Shown here one piece after another: positions 50,935-60,609 of a stretch of DNA of 64,000 nucleotides. The DNA lies in assembly GCA_031547595.1 (NCBI GenBank), contig JAVBRU010000012.1, forward strand, positions 1 to 64,000. The letters run 5' to 3'. The notes beneath the pieces are model-generated. The model saw nothing but the letters and a program-made list of their open reading frames with translations, searched no databases and was not told where the DNA came from. The stretch is from JAVBRU01 sp031547595 (GTDB lineage: Bacteria; Bacillota; Clostridia; Christensenellales; Aristaeellaceae). How positions within the stretch are numbered: the first letter of the stretch is position 1; each line of letters starts with the position of its first letter. A program made the translations under genes and the position numbers.

Positions 50935-51495
50935 ATGAAAAAGAAGAGCGTACGACTTTTGGCGATGGCAATGACTGTCGCTTTACTGATGAGCGTGTTT
51001 GGCAACGCATTGGCGCTAATTTCCGTTGGAAGCTATGAGTTTGACAAGCCGCCGGGGTGCCAAAACACAAAGAAAATAACGATCCACGCTACCTATTCCA
51101 TGTCTCGCATGTTGCAAGCGGTGACCCAGTGGGCGTATTTTAACGGCCAGAACGCATTGACGGTCTCGTATTCCCAAGAGGGTAGTGGCACCCATAGCAT
51201 CAACGGTGGGGTGGAGGCCCAAATATTCAGCTACTTCTCCCTAGAGTTTGGCTACCAATATTCTTGGACCGCCGGTGAAGTGCAGGGCTATAGCTACCTG
51301 ATTGAAAGTGGATCGCGAGTAGGATATTACCGAATGGAATACCGCAAGGGCTTCTATGCGCAGCCTTTTACAACCTATACGCGTACCTCCACCATCTTTG
51401 AAACCGGCCCTTGGGTGATCTATGCAACGGGCACTATTCATGAGGAAACCAGTAGCGAGCCGTACTTCTATCTGGCATACTCTTCCTCCACCTGA
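50935..51495 (+). CDS. Secreted beta-rich protein, unknown function
   Basis: A 186-residue precursor with a signal peptide (MKKKSVRLLAMAMTVALLMSVFGNALA). The mature part, about 159 residues, alternates polar and hydrophobic residues and is rich in Ser, Tyr, Thr and Gly (SGTHSINGGVEAQIFSYFSLEFGYQYSWT), a pattern of amphipathic beta-strands like those of pore-forming or lectin-like proteins. It has one cysteine (in PPGCQN) and no anchor. It has the strongest promoter in the window and heads an operon with a MacAB-like ABC system. Toxin, bacteriocin or surface-protein roles are all open. Confidence 0.72.
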   Translation: MKKKSVRLLAMAMTVALLMSVFGNALALISVGSYEFDKPPGCQNTKKITIHATYSMSRMLQAVTQWAYFNGQNALTVSYSQEGSGTHSINGGVEAQIFSYFSLEFGYQYSWTAGEVQGYSYLIESGSRVGYYRMEYRKGFYAQPFTTYTRTSTIFETGPWVIYATGTIHEETSSEPYFYLAYSSST

Positions 51496-51573
51496 CTTTG
51501 CGGGCAGCGGCGCGTACTTGTGCAAGGGACAAACGCGCCGCGCCCCTTTTCAAATGAAAGGAGCCATTGTTGC

Positions 51574-52392
51574 ATGAAAAAGATCATCTGTCTCGGCCTT
51601 GTGCTGTGCTTCTGTCTGCCTGTCGCCGCATTAGGGGAAGAACGCGTGCTGTATGGGGGTGACATGCTGTATGTGGATCGATTGGCGTCGGAGGGAAGCC
51701 TTATCGTGATCAACATACCGCTGGTTACCAATCTGCCCATGGCTTCGGCGGTGATTACAGGGCTGACGGACAAGACCGGAGCACCTATTCCGATGGATTT
51801 GCAACAGCAAAATATCGACACGAATTTCTTTTATACAACGTCGAATGGCTGGTATGAGTATATCCTGACATTGCCTTTTTCCATGAGGGAAAACGCCATC
51901 CTGGCGAACAGCATGCGCATAGAGATCGACGCGGTGGAGTATATGCTGCCGCTGGGACATGTATCCATTCTGCCTTACTCGCCCACTTCTGAACAGAGGC
52001 TCCTTTCAGGCTCAAGACCCCTAAACCTGCCCAACCACCGGACGGAGCTATACGAATGGCAGCTTTTCACAAAAAGCGATGTGGTGCTGCAAAGCGTGAA
52101 GTACAGCGCAGGCTTGGATGTGCCGATGGTGTACATCAACGGGGTACGTTATGATAAAACGGAGGATATGGGGCTGAGGCTGCCGGGTGATGAGGAAATT
52201 CTGTTGGTAGTGCAGCAGCAGGATCCGCCAGGCGAGCGCCGGTGGTCTACCACCACGCTTGATCTGGTGATCACCTACACGCTTCCCGGTGAAATGGCGG
52301 TGCATGAGCTTCGGATTGGGCCGATATGGCTCACATTTCATGATTATGAGCGCCGCTGCGAGGAGCTGACCGAGTATTTGCAGGGCAAGTGA
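51574..52392 (+). CDS. Exported protein, unknown function
   Basis: A 272-residue protein with a signal peptide (MKKIICLGLVLCFCLPVAALG). The mature part is beta-rich (VLYGGDMLYVDRLASEGSLIVINIPLVTN ... LDLVITYTLPGEMAVHELRIGPIWL) and has no recognisable domain. The start is ATG 51574, behind AAGGAG. It is 78 bp after the secreted beta-rich protein and 24 bp before the adaptor gene, so it belongs to the same operon. It may be a partner, chaperone or immunity factor for the product. Confidence 0.7.
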   Translation: MKKIICLGLVLCFCLPVAALGEERVLYGGDMLYVDRLASEGSLIVINIPLVTNLPMASAVITGLTDKTGAPIPMDLQQQNIDTNFFYTTSNGWYEYILTLPFSMRENAILANSMRIEIDAVEYMLPLGHVSILPYSPTSEQRLLSGSRPLNLPNHRTELYEWQLFTKSDVVLQSVKYSAGLDVPMVYINGVRYDKTEDMGLRLPGDEEILLVVQQQDPPGERRWSTTTLDLVITYTLPGEMAVHELRIGPIWLTFHDYERRCEELTEYLQGK

Positions 52393-52416
52393 ATGAATCC
52401 GGGTTAAGGAGGAGCG

Positions 52417-53298
52417 ATGTTCAAAAAGATCATTCAGCTCATTACATCCGTGGCATTGCTGGGCTGCTGCATTGTGGGACTATGGATATTGCAGACGCAG
52501 AAAAACATCATTGAGCAGCAAAACGAGGCATTGCAGCCACGCATGATAGGCATAGTGGAAAAAAATGCAACGTATTATACCACGCAGCCGTCCTTTTTGA
52601 CGTTGGAGGAAAAAGAAATCTTTGAGGGCGTTGTGGAGAGCGAGGCGCCATTTCGCGTGCAAACGCTGATTTATGGCGCGCAGCCGGTGGAATACCACAA
52701 ACAGCCCGGTGATAAGGTACAGGTGGGCGATGTGCTGGCCGAGGCGGACGCCGCCCTCCTTTCCAATGTGCGCGGAAGGCTTGTAAAGATCACGGAGCAG
52801 GGCGCGGTGGCCAGCTTTGAGCTGATGGATTATGACAGCCTGCGCGTGCGCGCGGCGGTATCCCCGGCGGCGGCCGCCACATTGCGGCGCGATAGCCCCG
52901 TGGAGCTTCGCTATGGTGCCGATATTACATTTTCTGGCAGTGTTCGGGATATTGCCTATACGGTAAACGCGCAGGGGCTGGTGGATACGGTGATTGATTT
53001 TTACGATGAAGGCTGTGTCACAAGGCTTGGCGCTGCCATGCAGGCTGTGCTTGTGATAAAGACCGTCGAGAATGCCATGGCAGTGCCGTTGGCTTGCGTA
53101 TTGAAAACAGCGGAGGGGGCCTATGCGGTGCAGGTGGCCACACCGGAAGGCACCTATAGTCTGGTGACGGTGGAAATCGGCATTAGGGAGCGGAATTTTG
53201 TGCAGATCACCAAGGGCATCAACGCGCAGTCCACGGTGCTGGTCAATCCTGATAAAAAATATGGCACGCCGCTCAGCCGCGAGGGAGAGCAGCCATGA
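52417..53298 (+). CDS. MacA/HlyD-like membrane fusion protein
   Basis: A 293-residue adaptor with one N-terminal membrane helix (6-27). A split lipoyl-type hairpin (FRVQTLIYGAQPVEYHKQPGDKVQVGDVLAEADAALLSNVRGRLVKI) and beta-barrel segments (DSLRVRAAVSPAAAATLRRDSPVELRYGADITFSGSVRDI) match HlyD/MacA-type adaptors. It is short and lacks the long coiled-coil hairpin, as in Gram-positive members such as YknX. It overlaps the ATPase gene by 4 bp. Confidence 0.85.
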   Translation: MFKKIIQLITSVALLGCCIVGLWILQTQKNIIEQQNEALQPRMIGIVEKNATYYTTQPSFLTLEEKEIFEGVVESEAPFRVQTLIYGAQPVEYHKQPGDKVQVGDVLAEADAALLSNVRGRLVKITEQGAVASFELMDYDSLRVRAAVSPAAAATLRRDSPVELRYGADITFSGSVRDIAYTVNAQGLVDTVIDFYDEGCVTRLGAAMQAVLVIKTVENAMAVPLACVLKTAEGAYAVQVATPEGTYSLVTVEIGIRERNFVQITKGINAQSTVLVNPDKKYGTPLSREGEQP

Positions 53299-53969
53299 GC
53301 GCGCCGGTGCTTGTGATGCGGGACATCCGCAAAACCTATGACGGAAAAAGGATGATCCTGGACGGGCTTAATTTTGTCTTGCCGCCCCGGTGCATTTGCG
53401 CTGTGATTGGCGCCTCCGGCTCTGGAAAATCCACCTTGCTCAACATCATGGGGCTGCTGGACAACTGGACATCGGGCAGCTATCATTTTGAGGGCAGGGA
53501 AGTGAGCCGGCTGAAGGACAGCCAGCGGTCGCTGTTTCGAAATCAGCATGTGGGATTTGTGTTTCAGGACTATTGCCTTTTGCCCAACGCCACCGTTGCG
53601 CAAAATCTGCTGCTGCCTGTGCTGTACAGCCAGGAGAAGCTGGACGGGCGCATAGACAGGCGCTTGAATGAAATATTGGGTACACTGGCGCTGGGCGCAT
53701 TGCGTAATCAGAATACCTGCTTGCTTTCGGGCGGGGAACGGCAGCGGGTGGCGCTGGGGCGGGCACTGATGCTGCGCCCGGCGCTGCTGATAGCGGATGA
53801 ACCAACGGGGAACTTGGATGAAGACAACTCCCGCATCGTGCTGGAGCAGTTGGTGCACTGTAAAAGTCAGAACTGTTCCGTGGTCATCGTCACCCATGAT
53901 TTGCGGCTGGCTGCAAAAACGGATCTTACATACCGGTTGGCAGAGGGGGTGCTGCAGCAAGTTGTGTAA
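53295..53969 (+). CDS. MacB-type ABC transporter ATP-binding protein
   Basis: A 224-residue LolD/MacB-type ATPase: Walker A GASGSGKST, Q-loop FVFQDYCLLPN, signature LSGGERQR, Walker B LLIADEPTGNLDE and H-loop VVIVTHDLRLA. It pairs with the FtsX-type permease encoded next (8-bp overlap). Confidence 0.94.
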   Translation: MSAPVLVMRDIRKTYDGKRMILDGLNFVLPPRCICAVIGASGSGKSTLLNIMGLLDNWTSGSYHFEGREVSRLKDSQRSLFRNQHVGFVFQDYCLLPNATVAQNLLLPVLYSQEKLDGRIDRRLNEILGTLALGALRNQNTCLLSGGERQRVALGRALMLRPALLIADEPTGNLDEDNSRIVLEQLVHCKSQNCSVVIVTHDLRLAAKTDLTYRLAEGVLQQVV

Positions 53970-55281
53970 GCGGTTTTGGACAAAGCTGGTATTTGATATT
54001 CGGATGATGCTGCAGTTCAGGCTGCGTTTCTGGCTGTCGGTGCTGGGCATCGTGTTGAGCATCTATTTGTTTGTGCTGCTTGGGATCATGATTGATTCTT
54101 ATGTGATGGCGTCCTACAAAAAAGCCGAGGCATTTCCGGATCAGGAGCTTGTGATATCCGGCGAGCTGGAGGCGGGTGAGTTCCTTCAGATGGACGCCAA
54201 CCCCCTGACGGCGGCATACAGCGTGTATACCTACCCCCTCCGGACTTTCCTGGAGATTGGAGCCGGCGTGCAGGATACCGACTGGTATATTATTGATTTT
54301 GATCTGGTAGGCACCGATGAAACCTTCACAAGGGGCGGCGCTCTGCCGCAGATGGCGGGCAAAGTTGTGACCGATCCGCTTTTGCTGGGCGAGGGGCTGA
54401 CTCAATCGCCCGAGAATGTGTGCTGCATCGCCATATCCAATTATGCCGCGCAACTGTTGTTTGGCAGCGCGCAGGAGGCGCTGGGAAAGCAGATTCGCCT
54501 GCAATCTATGGAAACTGTGGAGAATGGCCGCTATGCCACCCGGGAATCCGTTAATTTTTTAATAACAGCCATTTTGCAAAATGGTGCCGCCGATTACTCG
54601 GCGGAGGAAATGATTGCGCAGCAGCAGGAAAGACATACCTCCGGTCAGCCGCGCAGCTACAACATTTTGCTGAACGCGTATGTTCCTCTCAGCACGTACC
54701 GCACCCTTCAGCCGGTATTGAGCAAGAATTATAGGGTTTCTTTGATGTTTGCCACTGTGCATATGCAGGACGATATCGTGGCGACCGAGCGCGCCGTGCG
54801 CGAGATTTATCTGAACAAAGCCGGCGTCATATCCCGCGCTTCCGTTGTGAAGGATGCATATAACACCTTCTTGGGCTACAGGATGATGCTGTTTGGGCTG
54901 ATACTGTTCGTAAGCGTCTTTTCCGGGGCAAACATCGTCAATGTGATGGTGTTTTCGATCAAGGAACGCACGGACGAAATCGCGATCCGCAAAACGCTCG
55001 GCGCGACAAACACGCAAATACGCAACCAGATCATGCTGGAATCGTGTGTGGTTGCCATGATCGGCTGGGTGATTGCCACGGCGCTGGCTGTGCTGACGGC
55101 GTATGGGGTTTATCTGGGCTGGTACCAACAATTACAGGAGAATTTCCGTCTGACAGTGGAGGCGAAAACCATCCTGTCCGGATTCTTTCTGGCAGTCATT
55201 ATGGGCGTGACCTTTAGTGTGATCCCGGCGATGGTGGCGGCACGCGTGCCCATCGCCACCTCGCTGCGGCGGAATCTATAG
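53962..55281 (+). CDS. MacB/FtsX-type ABC transporter permease
   Basis: A 439-residue permease with a first membrane helix (about 16-40, FWLSVLGIVLSIYLFVLLGIMIDSYV), a large extracytoplasmic core, and three C-terminal helices in the FtsX domain (GLILFVSVFSGANIVNVMVFSIKERTDEIAIRKTLGATNTQIRNQIMLES). These are mechanotransmitters for efflux or envelope tasks. The frame is open from 53797, but that part overlaps the ATPase. TTG 53962 behind GAGGGGGTG is the preferred start; ATG 54004 is a shorter option. Confidence 0.88.
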   Translation: MCKRFWTKLVFDIRMMLQFRLRFWLSVLGIVLSIYLFVLLGIMIDSYVMASYKKAEAFPDQELVISGELEAGEFLQMDANPLTAAYSVYTYPLRTFLEIGAGVQDTDWYIIDFDLVGTDETFTRGGALPQMAGKVVTDPLLLGEGLTQSPENVCCIAISNYAAQLLFGSAQEALGKQIRLQSMETVENGRYATRESVNFLITAILQNGAADYSAEEMIAQQQERHTSGQPRSYNILLNAYVPLSTYRTLQPVLSKNYRVSLMFATVHMQDDIVATERAVREIYLNKAGVISRASVVKDAYNTFLGYRMMLFGLILFVSVFSGANIVNVMVFSIKERTDEIAIRKTLGATNTQIRNQIMLESCVVAMIGWVIATALAVLTAYGVYLGWYQQLQENFRLTVEAKTILSGFFLAVIMGVTFSVIPAMVAARVPIATSLRRNL

Positions 55282-55299
55282 CGTGGGAGGGAAAGAGTA

Positions 55300-56352
55300 A
55301 TGAAAAAAGTGTTGTTGGTCGCGTTGATTGTGGTTTGTATGCTGCAGGAGCAAAGCGCCCTGGCTTTGTCGGCAGACAGCTTTGTGGGCTGCGTGGTGCC
55401 GGCGTATGAGTTTACGCTGCTGTCGCCTCAGGAGGGAGTGGTCTCCCGTTTTCCGTGGCAAACGGGGCAGCGGGTGGAAGCGGGGCAACAGGTGGCGCAG
55501 TTCGAGCTTGCACGCTATTATGCTCCACAAGACGGCGTTGTAGACTACGTCTGGGGAAAGCCCGGAGACGATGCCGATCTGATCACCGGCCGCTATGGGA
55601 TGGTGGTGGTGCTGGCACCTCAAATCCGCTATACTGTGCGTGCCAGCATCGCAAAAGCCTATCGAACGGTGCCCACCCGCTACCTGCACGTGGGGGATCT
55701 GGTCACCGTACAATCGGTCAACCTCACCAAATATGTTGCAGAGGGCAGAATATGTTCCATTGAGAGTACGGAATATCTGGTCGAAATTATCGCGGGCGAT
55801 TTGCTGGTGGATGATACCGTCAATTTGTACAACGATCCGGCCTGCAAAAGCGCTGATATGATTGGCCAGGGGACTGTGCAGCGCGCGCCTGCCAATGGAA
55901 CGATAGGCAGCGGTATCATCGAAAAAGTGCATGTAAAAAAGGGGGACGCGGTGAAGAAAGGAGACTTGCTTTTTGAAACAAGTCTGGATTATAGCCCGTC
56001 ACCTTTCCTTTTCCCGGAGGCGGGATATGTACTGGGTGTCAAAACTGCGCAGGGGGAACGGGTTTCGTATCAGCAAGCCTTGATCACCTGCTGCCCCAGC
56101 AGTATTGCGGATGTCCTGATTCAAGTGCCGGAAAACTGCGTTGCTGCCTTTGCACCGGATATGACTGTCTATGTACAAATTGAAAACGCCGCATTCTTTG
56201 CAGAGGGGAAGGTCATTTTTGTGTCGTATGTCAGCACACCGGATGCGGAGGAAATCACGTATGCCGTACGGGTACGCTTTTCTCCCTCCGCATCCGTCCG
56301 AATGGGAATGAGTGCAGAAATACTCCTAATAAATGAATCACTGAATAAATAA
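55300..56352 (+). CDS. Second adaptor-like exported protein
   Basis: A 350-residue protein with a signal peptide or N-terminal helix (1-23). It has two lipoyl/HlyD-like segments: VVPAYEFTLLSPQEGVVSRFPWQTGQRVEAGQQVAQFE and GSGIIEKVHVKKGDAVKKGDLLFE, with barrel-like regions between them and at the C-terminus (VRVRFSPSASVRMGMSAEIL). This makes it a second membrane-fusion-protein relative after the exporter genes. It lies 18 bp behind the permease gene. Two different adaptors for one ABC exporter is unusual. Confidence 0.78.
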   Translation: MKKVLLVALIVVCMLQEQSALALSADSFVGCVVPAYEFTLLSPQEGVVSRFPWQTGQRVEAGQQVAQFELARYYAPQDGVVDYVWGKPGDDADLITGRYGMVVVLAPQIRYTVRASIAKAYRTVPTRYLHVGDLVTVQSVNLTKYVAEGRICSIESTEYLVEIIAGDLLVDDTVNLYNDPACKSADMIGQGTVQRAPANGTIGSGIIEKVHVKKGDAVKKGDLLFETSLDYSPSPFLFPEAGYVLGVKTAQGERVSYQQALITCCPSSIADVLIQVPENCVAAFAPDMTVYVQIENAAFFAEGKVIFVSYVSTPDAEEITYAVRVRFSPSASVRMGMSAEILLINESLNK

Positions 56353-56484
56353 ATATAATATAATATGCTGGTTAGAATGTCAAGCTAAAGATCCCCAACG
56401 ATGCCAAGCGGTCTTTTTGTATTGAAGGAGGGCTATTGTTCTTGGTACAATACAGGCATGAAAACCGAAAGGCAGGGTTTGTTT

Positions 56485-59400
56485 ATGGCTGTATCCGTCC
56501 GGCATAGCAAAATGACCATCCCTACATACGAACCGCATGCGGCCAACACATTGCCGTTCTTTCTGGAGAAAAAGGCGTACCAGGGCGCGACAGGGCGCGT
56601 GTATCCCATCCCCTATACCGATGCGCTGTCCAACGAAGCTGTAGACCGCGAATATGATGCATATACATTGGAAAACGAGCATATTCGCGTTGTTTTGCTG
56701 CCGGAAATTGGCGGTAAAATCCACGGGGCTGTCAATAAACACGATAATTATGAGTTTATTTATCAAAATACAGTGATCAAACCGGCGATGGTGGGGCTGG
56801 CTGGCCCCTGGGTGTCCGGCGGCGTGGAGTTTAACTGGCCGCAGCATCACCGTCCAACCACCTTTCACCCCACCGAAGCCACCCCAGTGAACCACGCGGA
56901 CGGCTCTGTGACGGTGTGGATGGGCGAGGTGGAGCCCTTCCACCGCATGCGCGGCATGGTCGGCATCACGATGTATCCGGGCAAATCCTATGTGGAGGCC
57001 AGGGCCGTGGTGTATAACCGCACAGACGCACCGCTGCCCTTCATGTGGTGGAACAACCTGGCCGTGCGCGTGCACGGGCAATACAAGGCCACTTTCCCGC
57101 CCGATGTGGCGTATGGCAACGATCACGACCGCCGCGCCGTCATTCCCTTCCCGGTGATGAAGGGCGTGTACCAGACGGCAAGGCCGTATGATTATGGCGA
57201 AGGAACGGATGCTACCTGGTTTTCGAATATTAAGCTGCCCACCTCTGTGATGGTGATGCGCGGGCAAAGCCAGATGGATTTTCTGGGCGGGTACGACTAT
57301 GCTGCTGATGCCGGCACGGTCACGGTATCCGACCATCACACCTCTACAGGTAAAAAGATGTGGACATGGGGGGACGGCGCGTTTGGGCGTGCTTGGTGTG
57401 CCAACCTGACCGATAATGACGACCGGTATATTGAGCTGATGACTGGCGTGTACACCGATAACCAGCCGGATTTCACGTATATTGCCCCCGGTGAAACCAA
57501 AGTGTTTTCTCAGATTTTCTATCCCGTGCACGGCATTGGCGAAGTGAAAAATGCCTCCATGGACGCCGCAGTTTCGCTGGACATCCGGGATGGAAAGGCA
57601 AACTTTGGTGCGATCCCAACGGCAGCGCAGCAGGGCGCAACGCTGCGGCTGACGGTGGGAGGGAATGTTGTTTACGAAAAAACAGCCGATCTTTCCCCGG
57701 CGAAATGGCTGAAGGATGGCTGCGATATGCCGTCTGATCCGGAGGTTTGCATTGCCTTGTTGGCGGCGGACGGCCGCACGCTGGTGGAGTACCGCCCTGT
57801 GGATGTGTCTAATAAGCAGCCGCCCGAAGCGCGCCCCATCCCGCCAGATCCCAAGGACGTCGAAACCCTGGAGGAACTTTTCCTGCACGGTGCGCACCTG
57901 GTGCAGTATAAGCACCACACCTATGAGGCAGAGGATTATTTTGCGGAAGCGCTGCGCCGCGATGCCACCGATATGCGCTGCAACCTGGCCATGGGCAAGC
58001 TGATGTTGGAAAAGGCCGATTACGCAAAAGCGCGGTTCTATCTGGATGCGTCCATTGCCAAACTGAAAATGCGCAACCAAAACCCTGCCGACCCAGAGGC
58101 CATCTATCAACTGGCGCGCCTAGAACGGCTGGAGGGCCATATCGACCGCGCGTATGATCTGTTCTTTGATGCCAGCTGGCAGTATGCCTGGCGCAGCCCC
58201 TGCTATTTTGAGCTGGCCTGCATCGACAGCCTGCGCGGGCAGCAGGAGAAGGCGATCGAGCACTTGCGGCTGTGCCTGGAAACCAATGCCCGCCACTACA
58301 GCGCGAAGGCGCTGCTGGGGTATTTGACGGCAGATGAGGGGATGCTTGGGAATATTCTCAACCAAGCGCCGCAGGACGGCCTTGCGCGCTTCTGCCTGTA
58401 TCTCTTAAACGGCGCTCCGCTCAGCGATTATTTGCTCAGCCGCAGCGAGGATATGATCGATATCGCGCTGGAGCTTATGCATGCGGGGCTGACAGGCGAG
58501 GCCGTGACGGCGCTTCAATGTTGCACCCAACCCAGCCAAGTGCTATACTATCACTTGGCGGAGATGACGGGAGCTGAACCCCGGCATATGCACTTGGACT
58601 ACTGCTTCCCCAACCGTTTGGAGGATATTCCGGCGCTGCAGCGGCAAGAGTGGCAGGCGCAATATCTGCTGGGCTGCATCTATTACGACCGCATGAATTA
58701 CCCGGCGGCAATCGCTGCATGGGAAGCGGCAATAGTGCTCAACCCGCAGCATGCGGCAGCGAAGCGCTGCCTGGCGCAGGCGTATTTTGATCATGCAAAC
58801 CGCCCGGCAGAGGCGCTGACTTTGCTGAAAGCGGCGCTTGCGCTTGCCCCCGACAACGCGCGTATACTCTACGAGCTGTTGCAGATGCTGAAGAACACAG
58901 GCGGCACGGTGAAGGAACGCCTTGCGCTCTTGGAAGCGCATCCAGCGCTTTGCCGCAAGCGGGACGATTGCTTCCTGGATCAGATCATCCTATATACGCA
59001 GGACGGGCAGCTGGAAAAATCGCGGGAGCTGCTGCTCAGCAAGCGTTTTAACATCTACGAGGGCGGTGAGGGCAAGCTGACCCGCCATCACTGCTGGCTG
59101 TATACGCAGCTAGCCTGGCAGGCGCTGCAAAAGGGCAACCCTGAGAAGGCTTTGGAATGGCTGCAAACCGCGCTGATATACCCGAAGAATTACGGCGAAG
59201 GCCGCCACTACAGCGCGCAGGAAGGCAACGTGTTTTATTACACCGGCTTGGCGTATCAAGCGCTTGGAAACGACGTGGAAGCCGCGAAAGCTTTTGAGAT
59301 GGCCGCCCATCAGCCCGATCAGGTGACGGAAATGCTGTTTTTTACGGCCCGCGCGCTGGAAAAGCTGGGGCGGCAGGAGGAAGCGAACACTGTGTACCAG

Positions 59401-59649
59401 CGCATGCTGAGCGCTGGGGAAAAGCAGCTGGCAGCCTGCCACCGCTTCGGGTACTTTGGCGTGGGTATGGCCTCGCCCTTGCCCAGCGAGCTGGACATTC
59501 GCCGTATGAACAGCATTGAGGCCTATATCCTGATGGCGCTTGGGCGCACGGGGCTTCAGCAGAGTGCTGCGAGCGAACTGCAGGCGCTTATGCAGCTTGA
59601 TCCCTATAACGTAAAAATCGATCATTTCAAAAAGCTGGGGTTGCTATGA
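56485..59649 (+). CDS. DUF5107-TPR protein, copy 2
   Basis: A 1054-residue paralogue of the protein at 46328-49453. It has the same DUF5107 mutarotase-like domain (VVLLPEIGGKIHGAVNKHDNYEFIYQNTVIKPAMVGLAGPWVSGGVEFNWPQHHRP; MWWNNLAVRVHGQYKATFPPDV) and TPR tail (YDRMNYPAAIAAWEAAIVLNPQHAAAKRCLAQAYFDHA). There is no signal peptide. The start is taken as ATG 56485; ATG 56458 is possible. A promoter-like TTGAAG-18 bp-TACAAT lies at 56422-56451. It overlaps an aldose-epimerase gene (ATGA), which links it to sugar metabolism. Confidence 0.85.
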   Translation: MAVSVRHSKMTIPTYEPHAANTLPFFLEKKAYQGATGRVYPIPYTDALSNEAVDREYDAYTLENEHIRVVLLPEIGGKIHGAVNKHDNYEFIYQNTVIKPAMVGLAGPWVSGGVEFNWPQHHRPTTFHPTEATPVNHADGSVTVWMGEVEPFHRMRGMVGITMYPGKSYVEARAVVYNRTDAPLPFMWWNNLAVRVHGQYKATFPPDVAYGNDHDRRAVIPFPVMKGVYQTARPYDYGEGTDATWFSNIKLPTSVMVMRGQSQMDFLGGYDYAADAGTVTVSDHHTSTGKKMWTWGDGAFGRAWCANLTDNDDRYIELMTGVYTDNQPDFTYIAPGETKVFSQIFYPVHGIGEVKNASMDAAVSLDIRDGKANFGAIPTAAQQGATLRLTVGGNVVYEKTADLSPAKWLKDGCDMPSDPEVCIALLAADGRTLVEYRPVDVSNKQPPEARPIPPDPKDVETLEELFLHGAHLVQYKHHTYEAEDYFAEALRRDATDMRCNLAMGKLMLEKADYAKARFYLDASIAKLKMRNQNPADPEAIYQLARLERLEGHIDRAYDLFFDASWQYAWRSPCYFELACIDSLRGQQEKAIEHLRLCLETNARHYSAKALLGYLTADEGMLGNILNQAPQDGLARFCLYLLNGAPLSDYLLSRSEDMIDIALELMHAGLTGEAVTALQCCTQPSQVLYYHLAEMTGAEPRHMHLDYCFPNRLEDIPALQRQEWQAQYLLGCIYYDRMNYPAAIAAWEAAIVLNPQHAAAKRCLAQAYFDHANRPAEALTLLKAALALAPDNARILYELLQMLKNTGGTVKERLALLEAHPALCRKRDDCFLDQIILYTQDGQLEKSRELLLSKRFNIYEGGEGKLTRHHCWLYTQLAWQALQKGNPEKALEWLQTALIYPKNYGEGRHYSAQEGNVFYYTGLAYQALGNDVEAAKAFEMAAHQPDQVTEMLFFTARALEKLGRQEEANTVYQRMLSAGEKQLAACHRFGYFGVGMASPLPSELDIRRMNSIEAYILMALGRTGLQQSAASELQALMQLDPYNVKIDHFKKLGLL

Positions 59650-60560
59650 GCAGAATTACCCTTCGAAAAGGTGTGCTGGAGGCCGTGATAGACCCTGCGC
59701 ACGGCGGAAATCTTGTCAGCTTTTCCTGCCCTTCCAGGGGCCTTCGCAGCCTACGCACACCGCCGGAGGATTGGGCGGTGCAAAATGTGTATCTGTACGG
59801 CACGCCGCCGCTGTTCCCGCCCAACCGCATTGCGGGTGGGCGCTTCACATGCAAGGGGCGCGATTATCAGCTGCCGGTCAACGAGCCTGCCACGGGCTGT
59901 TTTCTGCACGGCACGCTGCACCGGATGCCTTTTGAGGTGACGGCGCGGGCGGAGGATGCGGCCTCCCTTTGCTACCGGGCGAAGGCTTTGGAATACCTTG
60001 ACTTTCCGCATGCTTTTACGATCCGGCTTTCATACCGGCTCTCGGAAGAGGGGCTTGTCCAGACGATCGCTGTCTGCAATGACAGCACGGAGGAGATGCC
60101 AGTGGCCATCGGCTACCACACCACGTTTGCGCTGCCCTTTGTGGAGGGTAGCACGCCGGAGGATGTGCGGCTGCGGGTGGGCGTGGGCGAAGAGTTTGCG
60201 CGGGATATGAACACATTTTTGCCGACATGGGAGCGTATTGCCGGTTCACCGCTCAAAAATGCGCTTTGCGAAGGGAAGCTGGCACCTTGCCGGGAGACAT
60301 TGTCCCGCCATTTTCGGCAGGACGCGGCGCATCAGATGATCCTCACCGATGTGCGTACGGGCGATCAGCTGGTCTATGACACCCCGGATTTTGATTTCTG
60401 GATGATCTATAATGGCGGCGCCAAGGATTTCATTTGTGCGGAGCCGCAAACCTGGGTGAACGATGCGCCCCATGCACCATTCCCTGCCAAGGAGAGCGGG
60501 TTTGTAGCTTTGCTGCCAGGCGAAACAAGGGAATATCGGTGCATGCTGCACTTTGAATGA
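59646..60560 (+). CDS. Aldose 1-epimerase-family protein
   Basis: A 304-residue mutarotase-fold protein. The family features are NRIAGGRFTCKGRDYQLPVNE, the catalytic-type histidines in HGTLHRMPFEV and GYHTTFALPF, and an acidic C-terminal segment. It would interconvert alpha and beta anomers of free or oligomeric sugars in the cytosol. It is co-translated with the DUF5107-TPR gene, and both share the same fold class. A bidirectional terminator follows. Confidence 0.88.
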   Translation: MSRITLRKGVLEAVIDPAHGGNLVSFSCPSRGLRSLRTPPEDWAVQNVYLYGTPPLFPPNRIAGGRFTCKGRDYQLPVNEPATGCFLHGTLHRMPFEVTARAEDAASLCYRAKALEYLDFPHAFTIRLSYRLSEEGLVQTIAVCNDSTEEMPVAIGYHTTFALPFVEGSTPEDVRLRVGVGEEFARDMNTFLPTWERIAGSPLKNALCEGKLAPCRETLSRHFRQDAAHQMILTDVRTGDQLVYDTPDFDFWMIYNGGAKDFICAEPQTWVNDAPHAPFPAKESGFVALLPGETREYRCMLHFE

Positions 60561-60568
60561 ATCAAAAC

Positions 60569-60600
60569 AGGGCTGGACGTATCACACGCCAGCCCTTTCC
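60569..60600. terminator. Bidirectional terminator
   Basis: AGGGCTGG (60569-60576) pairs with CCAGCCCT (60589-60596), TTTCC to the right and AAAA to the left, between the convergent epimerase-like and GH43 genes. Confidence 0.82.
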
Positions 60601-60609
60601 TATTTCCGC

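Noticed and set aside
50935..51495. Lactococcin 972-type bacteriocin
   Set aside because: The mature protein is too long and lacks the Trp-rich pattern of that family. Only the general context of a secreted protein and ABC genes is shared.
56380..58110. Open frame of 576 codons on the minus strand across the second DUF5107 gene
   Set aside because: It is antisense to a protein with a recognised domain, has no ribosome site, and its translation has no family-like pattern.
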